39,075 bases of DNA from JBBECF01 sp040881945. Its GTDB lineage: Bacteria; Pseudomonadota; Alphaproteobacteria; Dongiales; Dongiaceae. Within the stretch, counting starts at the first letter, position 1, and every line of letters begins with the position of its first letter. The translations under genes and the position numbers were made by a program. The stretch lies in the NCBI GenBank assembly GCA_040881945.1, contig JBBECF010000054.1, positions 1-39,075 on the forward strand, read 5' to 3'. Positions 27,955 through 37,374 of the stretch are shown here, piece by piece. The notes below the pieces were generated by a model. The model saw only the letters and a list, made by a program, of their open reading frames with translations, was not told where the DNA came from and made no database searches.

Positions 27955-29363
27955 GCGGGCCGCAGAGCGAACTTTCGGGTTATGCGACTCTGCCGGAGCC
28001 GGACTTGCTGTTCGCGGGCAACAAGTTGCACAAGCACCCGCTGCTGGGCCTGATCAATCACGGTCCTTATGGCCTCAAATACGGTGCGCCCAGCACGCTG
28101 CGTCTCGCGCTGGTCGCGCCGAGGCTGCATCAGCAAAAACTTCCGGCCCTCATCCGCGAATTGAACGGCAGCGCCAAGCCGAAGGAAGCCGTCAACTACT
28201 ATCCTGAGTATCCGGGATTCTCGAAGGTCTTCCGGATTCCGATCGCGGCTGTGAGCGACAATCTGGTCCTGACATTTCCAGATGCGCTGGAGAACCATGC
28301 GCGCAACGGCGAGAAACACGAACTTGCTCGCGGACTCTTCCAGTGCCTTACCCAGCTTAAGTCCCTGCGCAGCAATTTTGATGTCGCGCTGGTCTATCTC
28401 CCCGAACACTGGGCCGCGTGTTTCGAGGGCAAGAATTTTGACTTTCACGACTTTCTCAAAGCATTTTGCGCGCCGTCCAACATTCCAATCCAGATTGTCC
28501 GCGAGGCGAGCTTCACGCGCGCTTGCCGCGCGAATGTCATGTGGGGACTGAGCGTCGCGCTCTATGCCAAGGCAGGCGGCGTGCCATGGAAGCTGACCGG
28601 CCTGCGTCAGGACGAAGCCTATATCGGCATCAGCTACGCAATGAAGGCCGACAGGGAAGGCAACGAGTACACGACCTGTTGCAGCCAGCTCTTTGACCCG
28701 GACGGTACCGGCTTCAGGTTTGTCGCGTATGACGCGCGGGAGTTCACGCAGGACGGCCGCAAGAACCCCTACCTCTCCTACTATGAGATGCAGTCCGTGC
28801 TCTCGCGCAGCCTGGAGATTTATCAGGGCGGCCATTTCGGGCGCTCGCCCAAGAAAGTCACGATCCACAAGAACACACCGTTCAAGGAGGAAGAGCTGCT
28901 TGGCGCGCTCGACAGTTTCAAGGACGGCACCGAGGTCGAACTGATTCAGATCGTGAAGGGCACGGACTGGAAGGGCGTGCGCTTTGATCTCAAGTCGCCG
29001 CCGCAGGCCCACAATTATCCGGTGGAGCGGGGCACCTATTTTCCGCTCTCGGCGAACGAGGCGCTACTATGGACACAAGGCAGCGTTCAGGGCGTCCACG
29101 TCACCAGCCCGAGCAACAACGTCTACAAGGAAGGCGCGCTCAAGCCGACGCCATCGCCTGTCCTGATCCGTCGTTTCAGCGGCATGGGCGGGTGGCATGA
29201 GACTTGCGCCGGAATCATCGGGCTCACGAAAATGGATTGGAACAACAACACGCTTTACAAGAAGCTTCCGGTGACGCTGGTCTATTCCAAGGCGTTCGCC
29301 GACATCATCCAGCAGAATCCGGATATGGTGGATAGCGTCTTCGATTTCCGCAACTTTATGTAG
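27951..29363 (+). CDS. ago: Short prokaryotic Argonaute (MID-PIWI, slicer-inactive)
   Basis: A 470-aa protein with only MID and PIWI domains, the usual length of short pAgos. PIWI landmarks are ANVMWGLSVALYAKAGGVPW (195-213), IGIS (225-228), KKVTIHKNTPFKEEE (301-315) and, near the end, LTKMDWNNNTLYKKLPVTLV (425-444). The first catalytic aspartate of active PIWI domains (IGxD) is Ser228 here, so target cleavage is not expected. The protein should load a short guide and act as a sensor for complementary DNA, relaying this to the SIR2-APAZ partner. Its ATG overlaps the partner's stop codon (ATGA), giving stoichiometric production. It is the last intact gene of the accessory operon. Confidence 0.88.
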   Translation: MSGPQSELSGYATLPEPDLLFAGNKLHKHPLLGLINHGPYGLKYGAPSTLRLALVAPRLHQQKLPALIRELNGSAKPKEAVNYYPEYPGFSKVFRIPIAAVSDNLVLTFPDALENHARNGEKHELARGLFQCLTQLKSLRSNFDVALVYLPEHWAACFEGKNFDFHDFLKAFCAPSNIPIQIVREASFTRACRANVMWGLSVALYAKAGGVPWKLTGLRQDEAYIGISYAMKADREGNEYTTCCSQLFDPDGTGFRFVAYDAREFTQDGRKNPYLSYYEMQSVLSRSLEIYQGGHFGRSPKKVTIHKNTPFKEEELLGALDSFKDGTEVELIQIVKGTDWKGVRFDLKSPPQAHNYPVERGTYFPLSANEALLWTQGSVQGVHVTSPSNNVYKEGALKPTPSPVLIRRFSGMGGWHETCAGIIGLTKMDWNNNTLYKKLPVTLVYSKAFADIIQQNPDMVDSVFDFRNFM

Positions 29364-29543
29364 CGGCAACGCCACAAGATTGTCCGGCGCAAGGTGCTCG
29401 ATGCGACGGAGGTCGCGTTTCTGGAGCGCCGGGCCGTCGTCCCGACCAAGAATTGGGAGGTGTTCGAGGCCTGGGCGGACCGCCCGCCACAGAAGATCGC
29501 CGCTCTTGAAAGCCTCGCAAACGCCGGTCCCGAGTGGCGGAAG
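29364..29543 (+). pseudogene. Remnant of a TacA-like (DUF1778) antitoxin C-terminus
   Basis: Directly after the pAgo stop, in the same frame, the sequence reads VLDATEVAFLERRAV then VPTKNWEVFEAWADRPP and ends at GPEWRK. The W-x2-F-x5-PP-x5-AL pattern resembles the C-terminal toxin-binding region of DUF1778 antitoxins. The N-terminal ribbon-helix-helix part and a start codon are missing. The assignment is from pattern memory and is supported by the acetyltransferase-like fragment that follows, as expected for a TacA-TacT pair. Confidence 0.45.
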
Positions 29544-29544
29544 C

Positions 29545-29675
29545 GGCGCCGTTGTTACGCATTCGCTCGATGAGCGCGTGAAGAGGTTCTACGGCCGATG
29601 GACCTCCAGGATCTCCCGTTCGACCCACGACGGGCCATGATCGTGTTCATGGTCTATTTGAACAAAGCGGCTCTG
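29545..29675 (+). pseudogene. Remnant of a GNAT toxin (TacT-like) C-terminus, frameshifted
   Basis: One frame reads GAVVTHSLDERVKRFYGRW, the conserved end of GNAT-type toxins. After TGG (29599-29601) the similarity continues in another frame as DLQDLPFDPRRAMIVFMV. One missing base at this point restores RFYGRW-D-LQDLPFDPRRAMIV, a typical toxin tail. The first three quarters of a toxin gene (usually about 160 codons) are absent. It is therefore a dead fragment left by deletion at the island edge. Confidence 0.5.
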
Positions 29676-29850
29676 TTGGTGAGGTCATGCCGACCTCAGG
29701 TAGGAAAAGCGGCCGTTTCAGGTCGTAGCAGATAGGCCAGCCAAACGGCGGCGAAGGGTGGTTCTGGCGAACTAAACCGCCCCTCTAGGCGAGCGCTCCA
29801 GCGGAAACGTAGTTATCACTTTCATCTACGCTGGGGCGCCATTTCGGAGA
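29676..29850. other. Unassigned intergenic debris
   Basis: No credible gene. A small hairpin GAGGTC-ATGCC-GACCTC is present near 29680. The stretch may be the end of a degraded mobile element, but I cannot identify one. Confidence 0.3.
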
Positions 29851-29905
29851 TACGGGGACACAATACTTAATTGCCAGCCGGGCAATTAAGTATTGTGTCC
29901 CCGTA
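29851..29905. repeat. Perfect 25-bp palindrome with 5-nt loop
   Basis: The 25 bases 29851-29875 are exactly complementary to 29881-29905, with loop AGCCG. The core is GGGGACACAATACTTAATT on both strands, much more AT-rich than the surrounding core genes. It lies 4 bp after the stop of the minus-strand dehydrogenase gene and at the right edge of the accessory region. It could end that transcript, but its sequence looks like a dispersed element, not a native terminator. Confidence 0.8.
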
Positions 29906-29909
29906 ATTG

Positions 29910-30839
29910 CTAGCCGTTGAGGTCCGCCGGGAAGCCGGGGGCGCGCAGGTCGGTCTTGAGCGCGTCCTCCAGCAGCTTGACCACCATCGTCGACCAGGCC
30001 GCGCCGCCATAGGCCTCGCGCGCGCGGATGAAGGTCTGCATGGTCATGGCCGCCAGGTCCAGCGGCACCCCGAAGTCCCGCCCGAAGGCCATGGCGAAGC
30101 CCAGATCCTTCACCGCCAGGTCCATGGTGAAATTGATGTTGTAGCTGCCGTTCAGCACCAACTGGCTTTCGGTCTCGTGCACGAAGCTGTTGCCGGAACT
30201 GGCCTTGATGGCGTGGTACGCCTGCGCCAGATCGAGGCCGCCGCGCTTCGCCAGCATCAGCGCCTCGCCGGCCGCCACCAGATGGATGAAGGCCAGCATG
30301 TTGGTGATGACCTTGATCACGGCGGCGGACCCCAGCGGCCCGACATGGAAGATCTCGCCGCCCATGGCCGCCAACGCCGGCCGGTGCGTCTCGAACAGCG
30401 CCTTGTCGCCGCCCGCCAGCACGGTGATCTCGCCGGCGGCGGCGCGGTGCACGCCGCCGGTCACCGGCGACTCCAGCGTGGCGACGCCCGTGGCCGCGGC
30501 CCGCGCCGCCAGCCGCAGCACGTCGTCGCGGCCAAGGGTGCTCATCTCGATCCAGGCGCCGCCGCTTCGCAGTCCCGCCAGGATCCCGTCGGGGCCGCAC
30601 AGGACACCCTCCGACACGGCGGGCGACGGCAGGCAAGTGATGACGGCGTCGCATTCGCCGGCGACCGCCTTGGGCGAGTCCGCCCAGCGAGCGCCGCGCG
30701 CCAGCAGCGGTGCCGCCAGATCCCTGTTCAGGTCCGTGACGGTCAGCGCGAAACCTTCGCGCAACAGGCTGCCCGCGAGCCGGGCGCCGAGATGCCCGAG
30801 GCCGATATATCCGTAACGCATGGGGCCGCTACCTTGCAT
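29910..30839 (-). CDS. NAD(P)-dependent beta-hydroxyacid dehydrogenase family protein
   Basis: A 309-aa protein of the 3-hydroxyisobutyrate dehydrogenase/6-phosphogluconate dehydrogenase-like family. The nucleotide-binding loop is GYIGLGHLGARLAGSLLREG, and the substrate-binding segment is ESPVTGGVHRAAAGEITVLAGG. The catalytic lysine is probably in VIKVITNML, where the family usually has K-x3-N. The substrate is a short 3-hydroxy acid but is not defined. Two starts are possible: 30839 (AGGA just upstream) and 30821, which gives the tighter MRYGYIGLG N-terminus. It follows the alcohol dehydrogenase by 30 bp and is probably in one transcription unit with it. Confidence 0.85.
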   Translation of the reverse strand: MQGSGPMRYGYIGLGHLGARLAGSLLREGFALTVTDLNRDLAAPLLARGARWADSPKAVAGECDAVITCLPSPAVSEGVLCGPDGILAGLRSGGAWIEMSTLGRDDVLRLAARAAATGVATLESPVTGGVHRAAAGEITVLAGGDKALFETHRPALAAMGGEIFHVGPLGSAAVIKVITNMLAFIHLVAAGEALMLAKRGGLDLAQAYHAIKASSGNSFVHETESQLVLNGSYNINFTMDLAVKDLGFAMAFGRDFGVPLDLAAMTMQTFIRAREAYGGAAWSTMVVKLLEDALKTDLRAPGFPADLNG

Positions 30840-30869
30840 GGCGTCCTGCCGCCACGGCGTGCGCGCCGT

Positions 30870-31949
30870 TCAGAAGACGATGACATTGCGCAGCGCTTCG
30901 CCCCGGTTGACCGCGGCAACGGCCTCGTTGATCCGCTCCAGGGGATAGCGCGCGGTGATGAGCTCGTCGAGTTTCAGGCGTCCCTGCTTGTAGAGATCGA
31001 TGATCATGGGAATGTCGAGGCGCGGGCGGGCGGAGCCCATCTTCGAACCCAGCACCTTCTGGCTGTCACTGGCGAAGCCGCCGGGATCGAACGTCGCGGT
31101 CACGCCGGTCGCCGGCATCCCGACGAGCACCAGAGAACCGCCGCGCCGCATCAGGTCGAATCCCTGCTCCACGACCTTGGGCGCGCCGACGGTGACGAAG
31201 ACATAGTCGGCGCCGCGGCCGCCCGTCGCGGCGCGCACGGCATCGCGCGCAGTCTCGCGCACGGCGTTGATGACGTGCGTCGCGCCGAATTGCCGCGCCG
31301 CCGCCAGCTTCGCGTCGACCACATCGATGGCGATGACGCTGCGCGCGCCCGCGATCGCCGCGGCCTGGATCGCGTTCAGCCCGACGCCGCCGGCGCCGAT
31401 GACCGCGACGCTGCTGCCCGCGGCGACCGCCGCCGTATTGAACACGGCGCCGACGCCGGTCAGCACGGCGCAGGCCACCAGCGCCGCGGATTCGAGCGGC
31501 ACGTCCTTCGCGATTGGCACGGCCTGCGAGGCGTCGACGACGACATACTCGGCGAAGGCGCCGGTGCGCATCGCCTGCCAGATCGGCGTGCCGTCCTTGG
31601 CCGTGATCGGGCCGCGCCGGTCCAGGGGGAAGCTGCTTTCGCAAAGCACCGGCGCGCCCGCGGCGCAGGCCGGACAGTGGCCGCAATAGCGGATCAACGT
31701 GACGATGACGTGGTCGCCGGCGGCCAGGCCGGCGACGCCGTCGCCGATCGCCTCGACCACGCCCGCCGCCTCGTGGCCATAGACCGCCGGCAGATCGCCG
31801 CCCCAGGCGCCTTCCATGTAGAAGATGTCGGAATGGCAGATGGCGCAGGCCCTGAGCTTGACCTTCACCTCGCCCGGGCCGGGCGGCGCCAGAACCACCT
31901 CTTCGATGACCAGCGGTTTCCTGAATTCATGGCAGACGGCGGCTTTCAT
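30870..31949 (-). CDS. Zinc-dependent alcohol dehydrogenase (MDR family)
   Basis: A 359-aa medium-chain dehydrogenase. Catalytic zinc ligands are visible as C38 (in CAICHSD) and H59-E60 (in YGHEAAG). The structural zinc is held by C89, C92, C95 and C103 in RYCGHCPACAAGAPVLC. The coenzyme site is VIGAGGVGLNAIQ followed by the acidic IDVVD, favouring NAD+. It resembles class III-like and aryl/allyl alcohol dehydrogenases. Together with the downstream hydroxyacid dehydrogenase it could oxidise an alcohol-derived compound, but no pathway can be named. Confidence 0.9.
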   Translation of the reverse strand: MKAAVCHEFRKPLVIEEVVLAPPGPGEVKVKLRACAICHSDIFYMEGAWGGDLPAVYGHEAAGVVEAIGDGVAGLAAGDHVIVTLIRYCGHCPACAAGAPVLCESSFPLDRRGPITAKDGTPIWQAMRTGAFAEYVVVDASQAVPIAKDVPLESAALVACAVLTGVGAVFNTAAVAAGSSVAVIGAGGVGLNAIQAAAIAGARSVIAIDVVDAKLAAARQFGATHVINAVRETARDAVRAATGGRGADYVFVTVGAPKVVEQGFDLMRRGGSLVLVGMPATGVTATFDPGGFASDSQKVLGSKMGSARPRLDIPMIIDLYKQGRLKLDELITARYPLERINEAVAAVNRGEALRNVIVF

Positions 31950-31965
31950 CGCGGCTCCCGGCAGG

Positions 31966-33042
31966 TCAAGCAGCCTCCGGTCCGCCGCCCGGCGGCCGCG
32001 GGCCGGCGCGCGAGGTCCACTCGTGGAGCAGCGTGTAGCCGACCGCGAGAAGCGTCGGCCCGAGAAAGACCCCGACGACGCCGAAGGCGATCACGCCGCC
32101 GATGACGCCGAGGAATACCAGCAGGATGGGAAGGCGGCTCTCCCGACTGATGAGATAGGGCTTGAGCACGTTGTCGATGCCGCTGACGACGAAGAAACCC
32201 CATAGGGCCATGAAGATGCCCCAACCGACATCGCCGCTGTAGAACAACCAGGCCGTCGCCGGAACCCAGACCAGCGGCGGGCCGAAGGGTATCAGGGACA
32301 GGACAAGGGTGAGGAAGCCGAGCAGCAGGGCGCCGGGCACGCCGGCGATCCACAGGCCGAGTCCCGCCAAGGCCGCCTGGGCGGAGGCGGTGCCGAGAAC
32401 CCCGTAAACCACCCCCTTGACCGTGTTGCCCGCGACCTCGAGGAGATACTGGGCCCGGCTGCCGGCCAGACGGTGCATGCTCGAATGCAGCTTGGCGGCG
32501 GCCGACACGCCGTCGCGGAAAAAGAAAAAGCAGGCGACGACGCTGAGCGTCAGTTCGAGCGCGCCCCGGCCAAGGCTGGCGCCGCTGCGCAGCGTCCAGT
32601 CTCTCGCTTCAGCGATGTACGGTTCGAGCGCGGCGGCGAACGCCGCCTGGTCGTGCGCCAGGCTCGCCCAATAGGTTTGCATCTCCGGCCCGAACAACGG
32701 CACGCCCGCGACCCAGGCCGGCGGCTCGGGCAGACCCTCGCCGAGCAGGGTTCGGGCGATGTCCGCGACGCCCGCCACATGCTCCGCCAGCGTCGCCCCG
32801 AGGACGGCAAGCGGGGCCACCAGGACGGCCGCGACCGCCAGCGTCATGACCGCGGCGGCCAGTCTGACGCGACCGCCGAGCTTGCGCAGCAACCAGGCGT
32901 AAATCGGCCAGGTGGAAAACGTCAGGATGACCGCCCACAGCAGGGCGGACATGAAGGGGCGCAGGACCACCAGCGAGCCGACCGCGAGGAGCGACAGCAG
33001 GGCCAAGCCTGCGATACGTTCGATCCGGCTGGTGGAAATCAT
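31966..33042 (-). CDS. AI-2E family transporter (PerM/TqsA-like membrane protein)
   Basis: A 358-aa polytopic inner-membrane protein with about seven or eight hydrophobic segments. The N-terminal part (VVLRPFMSALLWAVILTFST), FGPPLVWVPATAWL and the C-terminal SGIDNVLKPYLISRESRLP followed by LGVIGGVIAFG are hallmarks of the AI-2E transporter family. Members export small molecules or ions; the autoinducer name comes from TqsA and need not apply here. It lies 16 bp upstream of the alcohol dehydrogenase in the same direction. Confidence 0.88.
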   Translation of the reverse strand: MISTSRIERIAGLALLSLLAVGSLVVLRPFMSALLWAVILTFSTWPIYAWLLRKLGGRVRLAAAVMTLAVAAVLVAPLAVLGATLAEHVAGVADIARTLLGEGLPEPPAWVAGVPLFGPEMQTYWASLAHDQAAFAAALEPYIAEARDWTLRSGASLGRGALELTLSVVACFFFFRDGVSAAAKLHSSMHRLAGSRAQYLLEVAGNTVKGVVYGVLGTASAQAALAGLGLWIAGVPGALLLGFLTLVLSLIPFGPPLVWVPATAWLFYSGDVGWGIFMALWGFFVVSGIDNVLKPYLISRESRLPILLVFLGVIGGVIAFGVVGVFLGPTLLAVGYTLLHEWTSRAGPRPPGGGPEAA

Positions 33043-33087
33043 GGCGGCTGGTGAAGGACTCTTTGACGGAATGCGATGATCGGGAGC

Positions 33088-34026
33088 CTACCCCACCCCG
33101 AGCCAGGCGAACAGGGCGGACAGCGTGACCACCGAGAGCACGGTCGAGACCAGGATCGCGGCGGTCGCGCGCTGGGTGTAGATGCCGTATTGCTGGGCGA
33201 GCACGAAGACGAGGGTGCCGGTCGGCAGCGCCGCCAGCGTCACCGCCGACGCCGCCCACAGCCGGTCCATGCCGAGCAGCGGGACCGCGAGGCCCCAGGT
33301 GACGAGCGGCTGGACGACGAGCTTCAGGGCCACCACCCAGGCGATTTCGCCGGCGCCCGCCGTGATCGAGCGGCCGACCATGAACAGGCCGATGGCGAAC
33401 AGCGCGCAGGGCGCCGCCGCCGCGCCGAGGATATCGCAGAAGGTGGCGAGCGCCGGCGGCAGCTTCAGCCCGAGGGACGAGACCGCGATGCCGGCCAGGG
33501 CCGAGAGCACGAGCGGGCTGCGCGCGACGCCGCGGGCCACGTCGGCGAGGATGCGGAGCGCCCCGCCGCCGCGGCTCAGGTCGAGCTCGACGATCATGAT
33601 GCCGATCGCCATGATGACGGCGCCGTTGAGCACCGTCGCGATGATCGCCGGCAGGGCGGCGGCCTCGCCGAAGGCGGTGACCAGCAGCGGGATGCCCATG
33701 TAGCCGGTGTTGGCGAAGGTCGCGGACAGCCCGTGCAGGCCGAGCGCGGCCAGGCGGTTGGGAAAGACGAGACGCGCCACCGCCACCGCCAGCCCGGCCG
33801 TGGCCACGACGCCACTGCAATAGGCGGCGAGGAACGGCCAATTGAAGATCGCGGCGACCGGCACCCGCGCCATCGACGCGAAGAACAAGGCCGGCAGCGC
33901 GACATAATAGACGAAGCGGTTCAGCGCCTCGCTGCTCGGCTCCCCGAGCAGCCTGGTGCGCCCGCCGAGATAGCCGGCGAGCACGATCGCGAAGACCGGC
34001 AGGACGACGTTGAGGATGGCCCCCAT
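33088..34026 (-). CDS. AEC family auxin-efflux-carrier-like transporter
   Basis: A 312-aa inner-membrane protein with roughly ten hydrophobic segments in two halves. The N-terminal MGAILNVVLPVFAIVLAGYL, FVYYVALPALFF and FANTGYMGIPLL are standard for the bacterial AEC (malonate/malate permease-like) group, as is LPTGTLVFVLAQQYG near the end. The substrate is unknown, commonly an organic acid. The ATG at 34026 is chosen because the family N-terminus begins there. It is divergent from the TerB-like gene at 34155. Confidence 0.88.
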   Translation of the reverse strand: MGAILNVVLPVFAIVLAGYLGGRTRLLGEPSSEALNRFVYYVALPALFFASMARVPVAAIFNWPFLAAYCSGVVATAGLAVAVARLVFPNRLAALGLHGLSATFANTGYMGIPLLVTAFGEAAALPAIIATVLNGAVIMAIGIMIVELDLSRGGGALRILADVARGVARSPLVLSALAGIAVSSLGLKLPPALATFCDILGAAAAPCALFAIGLFMVGRSITAGAGEIAWVVALKLVVQPLVTWGLAVPLLGMDRLWAASAVTLAALPTGTLVFVLAQQYGIYTQRATAAILVSTVLSVVTLSALFAWLGVG

Positions 34027-34154
34027 GGGGCGCCACCTTGCGGGCAATCGGCAAAGCTGTCGAGCGGCGAAACCGGCCATGTGGCCCTTGAGTCGGGGGC
34101 AGCGGTGCGCCTACAGTCCGCCCCATCCCGCCGCCGGAGAGGACGCGAGCCATC

Positions 34155-34559
34155 ATGATTACCCACCACGCCGCCCTGATCTACACCATGGTCCTGGTCT
34201 CGGCCGCCGACCAGAACATGACCGATTCCGAGCTGGCGTCGATCGGCGACATCATCAGCCACCTGCCGGTCTTCCGCGACTTCGACCGCAAGCAGATCAC
34301 CAAGACCGCCGCGGCATGCGCCGAGCTGTTGAGCGACGAGGACGGGCTGGACCAGGCCTTCGCGCTGATCAAGACGGCGCTGCCGGAGAAGCTGCGCGAG
34401 ACCGCCTATGCGCTGGCCTGCGACGTGGCGGCGGCCGACGGCAAGGTCACCGAGGAGGAGGCGCGCGTGCTCGATCTGGTCCGCTACCATCTTCGGATCG
34501 GGCGCCTGCCGGCGGCGGCGATCGAGCGCGGCGCACGCGCGCGCCACGCCCGGCTGTAA
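34155..34559 (+). CDS. TerB-like (tellurite resistance B family) protein
   Basis: A 134-aa helical cytoplasmic protein. The pattern LIYTMVLVSAADQNMTDSEL is repeated as AYALACDVAAADGKVTEEEARVL, the two acidic helix pairs of the TerB fold. The function is unknown; some members bind metal ions. It is the second TerB-like protein in the window but not a close copy of the one at 18542. It begins a plus-strand pair with the dehydrogenase at 34588. Confidence 0.8.
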   Translation: MITHHAALIYTMVLVSAADQNMTDSELASIGDIISHLPVFRDFDRKQITKTAAACAELLSDEDGLDQAFALIKTALPEKLRETAYALACDVAAADGKVTEEEARVLDLVRYHLRIGRLPAAAIERGARARHARL

Positions 34560-34587
34560 CGGCGCCGGAGCGGAGCGCCCGGGGACG

Positions 34588-35484
34588 ATGGCGCCGCGCC
34601 CGCTCGCCGGCCGCACCCTCGGCTTCATCGGGCTCGGCCTGATGGGGCGGCCGATGGCCGCGAACCTGCTGGCGGCCGGGGCCGGGCTGGTCGTCTATAA
34701 CCGGACGCGGGCGCGGGCCGAGGCGCTGGCGCGGGAAGCGCCCGGCGTCGCCGTCGCCGACAGCCCGCGCGACGTGGCGGCCGCCGCCCCGACGCTGATC
34801 GTCGACGTCACCGACACCGCCGCGGTCGAACAGGTGCTGTTCGGCGAAAGCCCGGCCGGCGCCGTCGCCGGCCTCAAGCCCGGCGGCCTGATCGTCGACA
34901 TGGGCACGACGGGGGTGGCGGCGACGCGCCGCTTCGCCGCGGCGGCGCGGGCGGCCGGCGGCGACTACCTCGATGCGCCGGTCTCCGGCGGCGTCGTCGG
35001 CGCCGAGGCGGCCAGCCTCACCATCATGGCCGGCGGCGGCGCGGCGGCGTTCGCCCGCGCCCTGCCGGTCTTACGCGCGCTCGGCCGCAACGTCACCCAT
35101 TGCGGCGAGGCCGGCGCCGGCCAGGTCGCCAAGATCGCCAATCAGATGATCGTCGGCCTGACCATCGGCGCCGTCGCCGAGGCCATGGCCCTCGCCCGCC
35201 GCGCCGGGGTCGAGCCGGCGCGGTTGCGCGCGGCGCTGGCCGGCGGCTTCGCCGATTCGCGCATCCTCGAGGTGCACGGGGCGCGCATGGCCGAAGGCGC
35301 CTTCGCGCCCGGCGGCAAGGCCGTCATCCAGCGCAAGGACATGTTGCTGGCGCTCGAGCTCGCGCGCGAGGTGGGGATCGAGTTGCCGGCCGTCGAGCTC
35401 AACCGCCGGCTCTGGGACCGCATGATCGAGAAGGGCTGGGGCGGGCTCGACCACAGCGCGCTGATCAAGATCTACGAGGACTGA
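34588..35484 (+). CDS. NAD(P)-dependent beta-hydroxyacid dehydrogenase family protein
   Basis: A 298-aa protein with nucleotide-binding loop GFIGLGLMGRPMAANLLAAG, substrate loop DAPVSGGVVGAEAASLTIMAGG, and catalytic lysine in GAGQVAKIANQMIVG (K-x2-N-x-Q form). These are typical of tartronate semialdehyde reductase and 3-hydroxyisobutyrate dehydrogenase. GGLDHSALIKIYE near the C-terminus matches this group. It is closer to the canonical family than the paralogue at 29910. The ATG at 34588 follows a purine-rich GGGGACG. A hairpin terminator follows the stop. Confidence 0.9.
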   Translation: MAPRPLAGRTLGFIGLGLMGRPMAANLLAAGAGLVVYNRTRARAEALAREAPGVAVADSPRDVAAAAPTLIVDVTDTAAVEQVLFGESPAGAVAGLKPGGLIVDMGTTGVAATRRFAAAARAAGGDYLDAPVSGGVVGAEAASLTIMAGGGAAAFARALPVLRALGRNVTHCGEAGAGQVAKIANQMIVGLTIGAVAEAMALARRAGVEPARLRAALAGGFADSRILEVHGARMAEGAFAPGGKAVIQRKDMLLALELAREVGIELPAVELNRRLWDRMIEKGWGGLDHSALIKIYED

Positions 35485-35497
35485 CCGCGGACAAGAA

Positions 35498-35525
35498 AAG
35501 GGCCGCGCCCGAAGGCGCGGCCCTT
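35498..35525. terminator. Bidirectional hairpin terminator
   Basis: A perfect 12-bp stem AAGGGCCGCGCC (35498-35509) and GGCGCGGCCCTT (35514-35525) with tetraloop CGAA. On the minus strand it is followed by CTTTTCTTGT, so it may terminate groEL transcripts arriving from the right; on the plus strand it follows the dehydrogenase stop by 13 bp. Confidence 0.75.
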
Positions 35526-35585
35526 GACTCTCGCAAGAAGCGGACTCGCTTAGCGGTGTAGGTCGAACGTTCGGTTCCTTACTCG

Positions 35586-35663
35586 CTGTCATGCCCGGCC
35601 TTGAGCCGGGCATCCATCGTGCCGTTGCACCATGGATTGCCGGGTCAAGCCCGGCAATGACAA
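35586..35663. repeat. Composite intergenic palindrome (REP/RPE-like)
   Basis: Two hairpins, TGCCCGGC-CTTGA-GCCGGGCA (35592-35612) and ATTGCCGGG-TCAAG-CCCGGCAAT (35636-35658), are flanked by TGTCA and TGACA and joined by an ATCCAT/ATGGAT pair, so the whole element can also fold on itself. Elements of the form TGTCATGCCCGG...CCGGCAATGACA are common between genes in alphaproteobacteria. It lies between the terminator and the groEL stop. Confidence 0.75.
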
Positions 35664-35709
35664 CTTCAACGTTCGACAGCGATAGGAACCATCCGTTCGG
35701 AACAGACCA

Positions 35710-37356
<1,647 letters not shown>

Positions 37357-37374
37357 GATTCTCTCGATCCTTCC

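Noticed and set aside
24630..29909. Direct repeat of the tRNA-Arg 3' end as an attachment site pair
   Set aside because: I searched by eye for the T-arm and acceptor sequence to the right of the pAgo gene and found no second copy.
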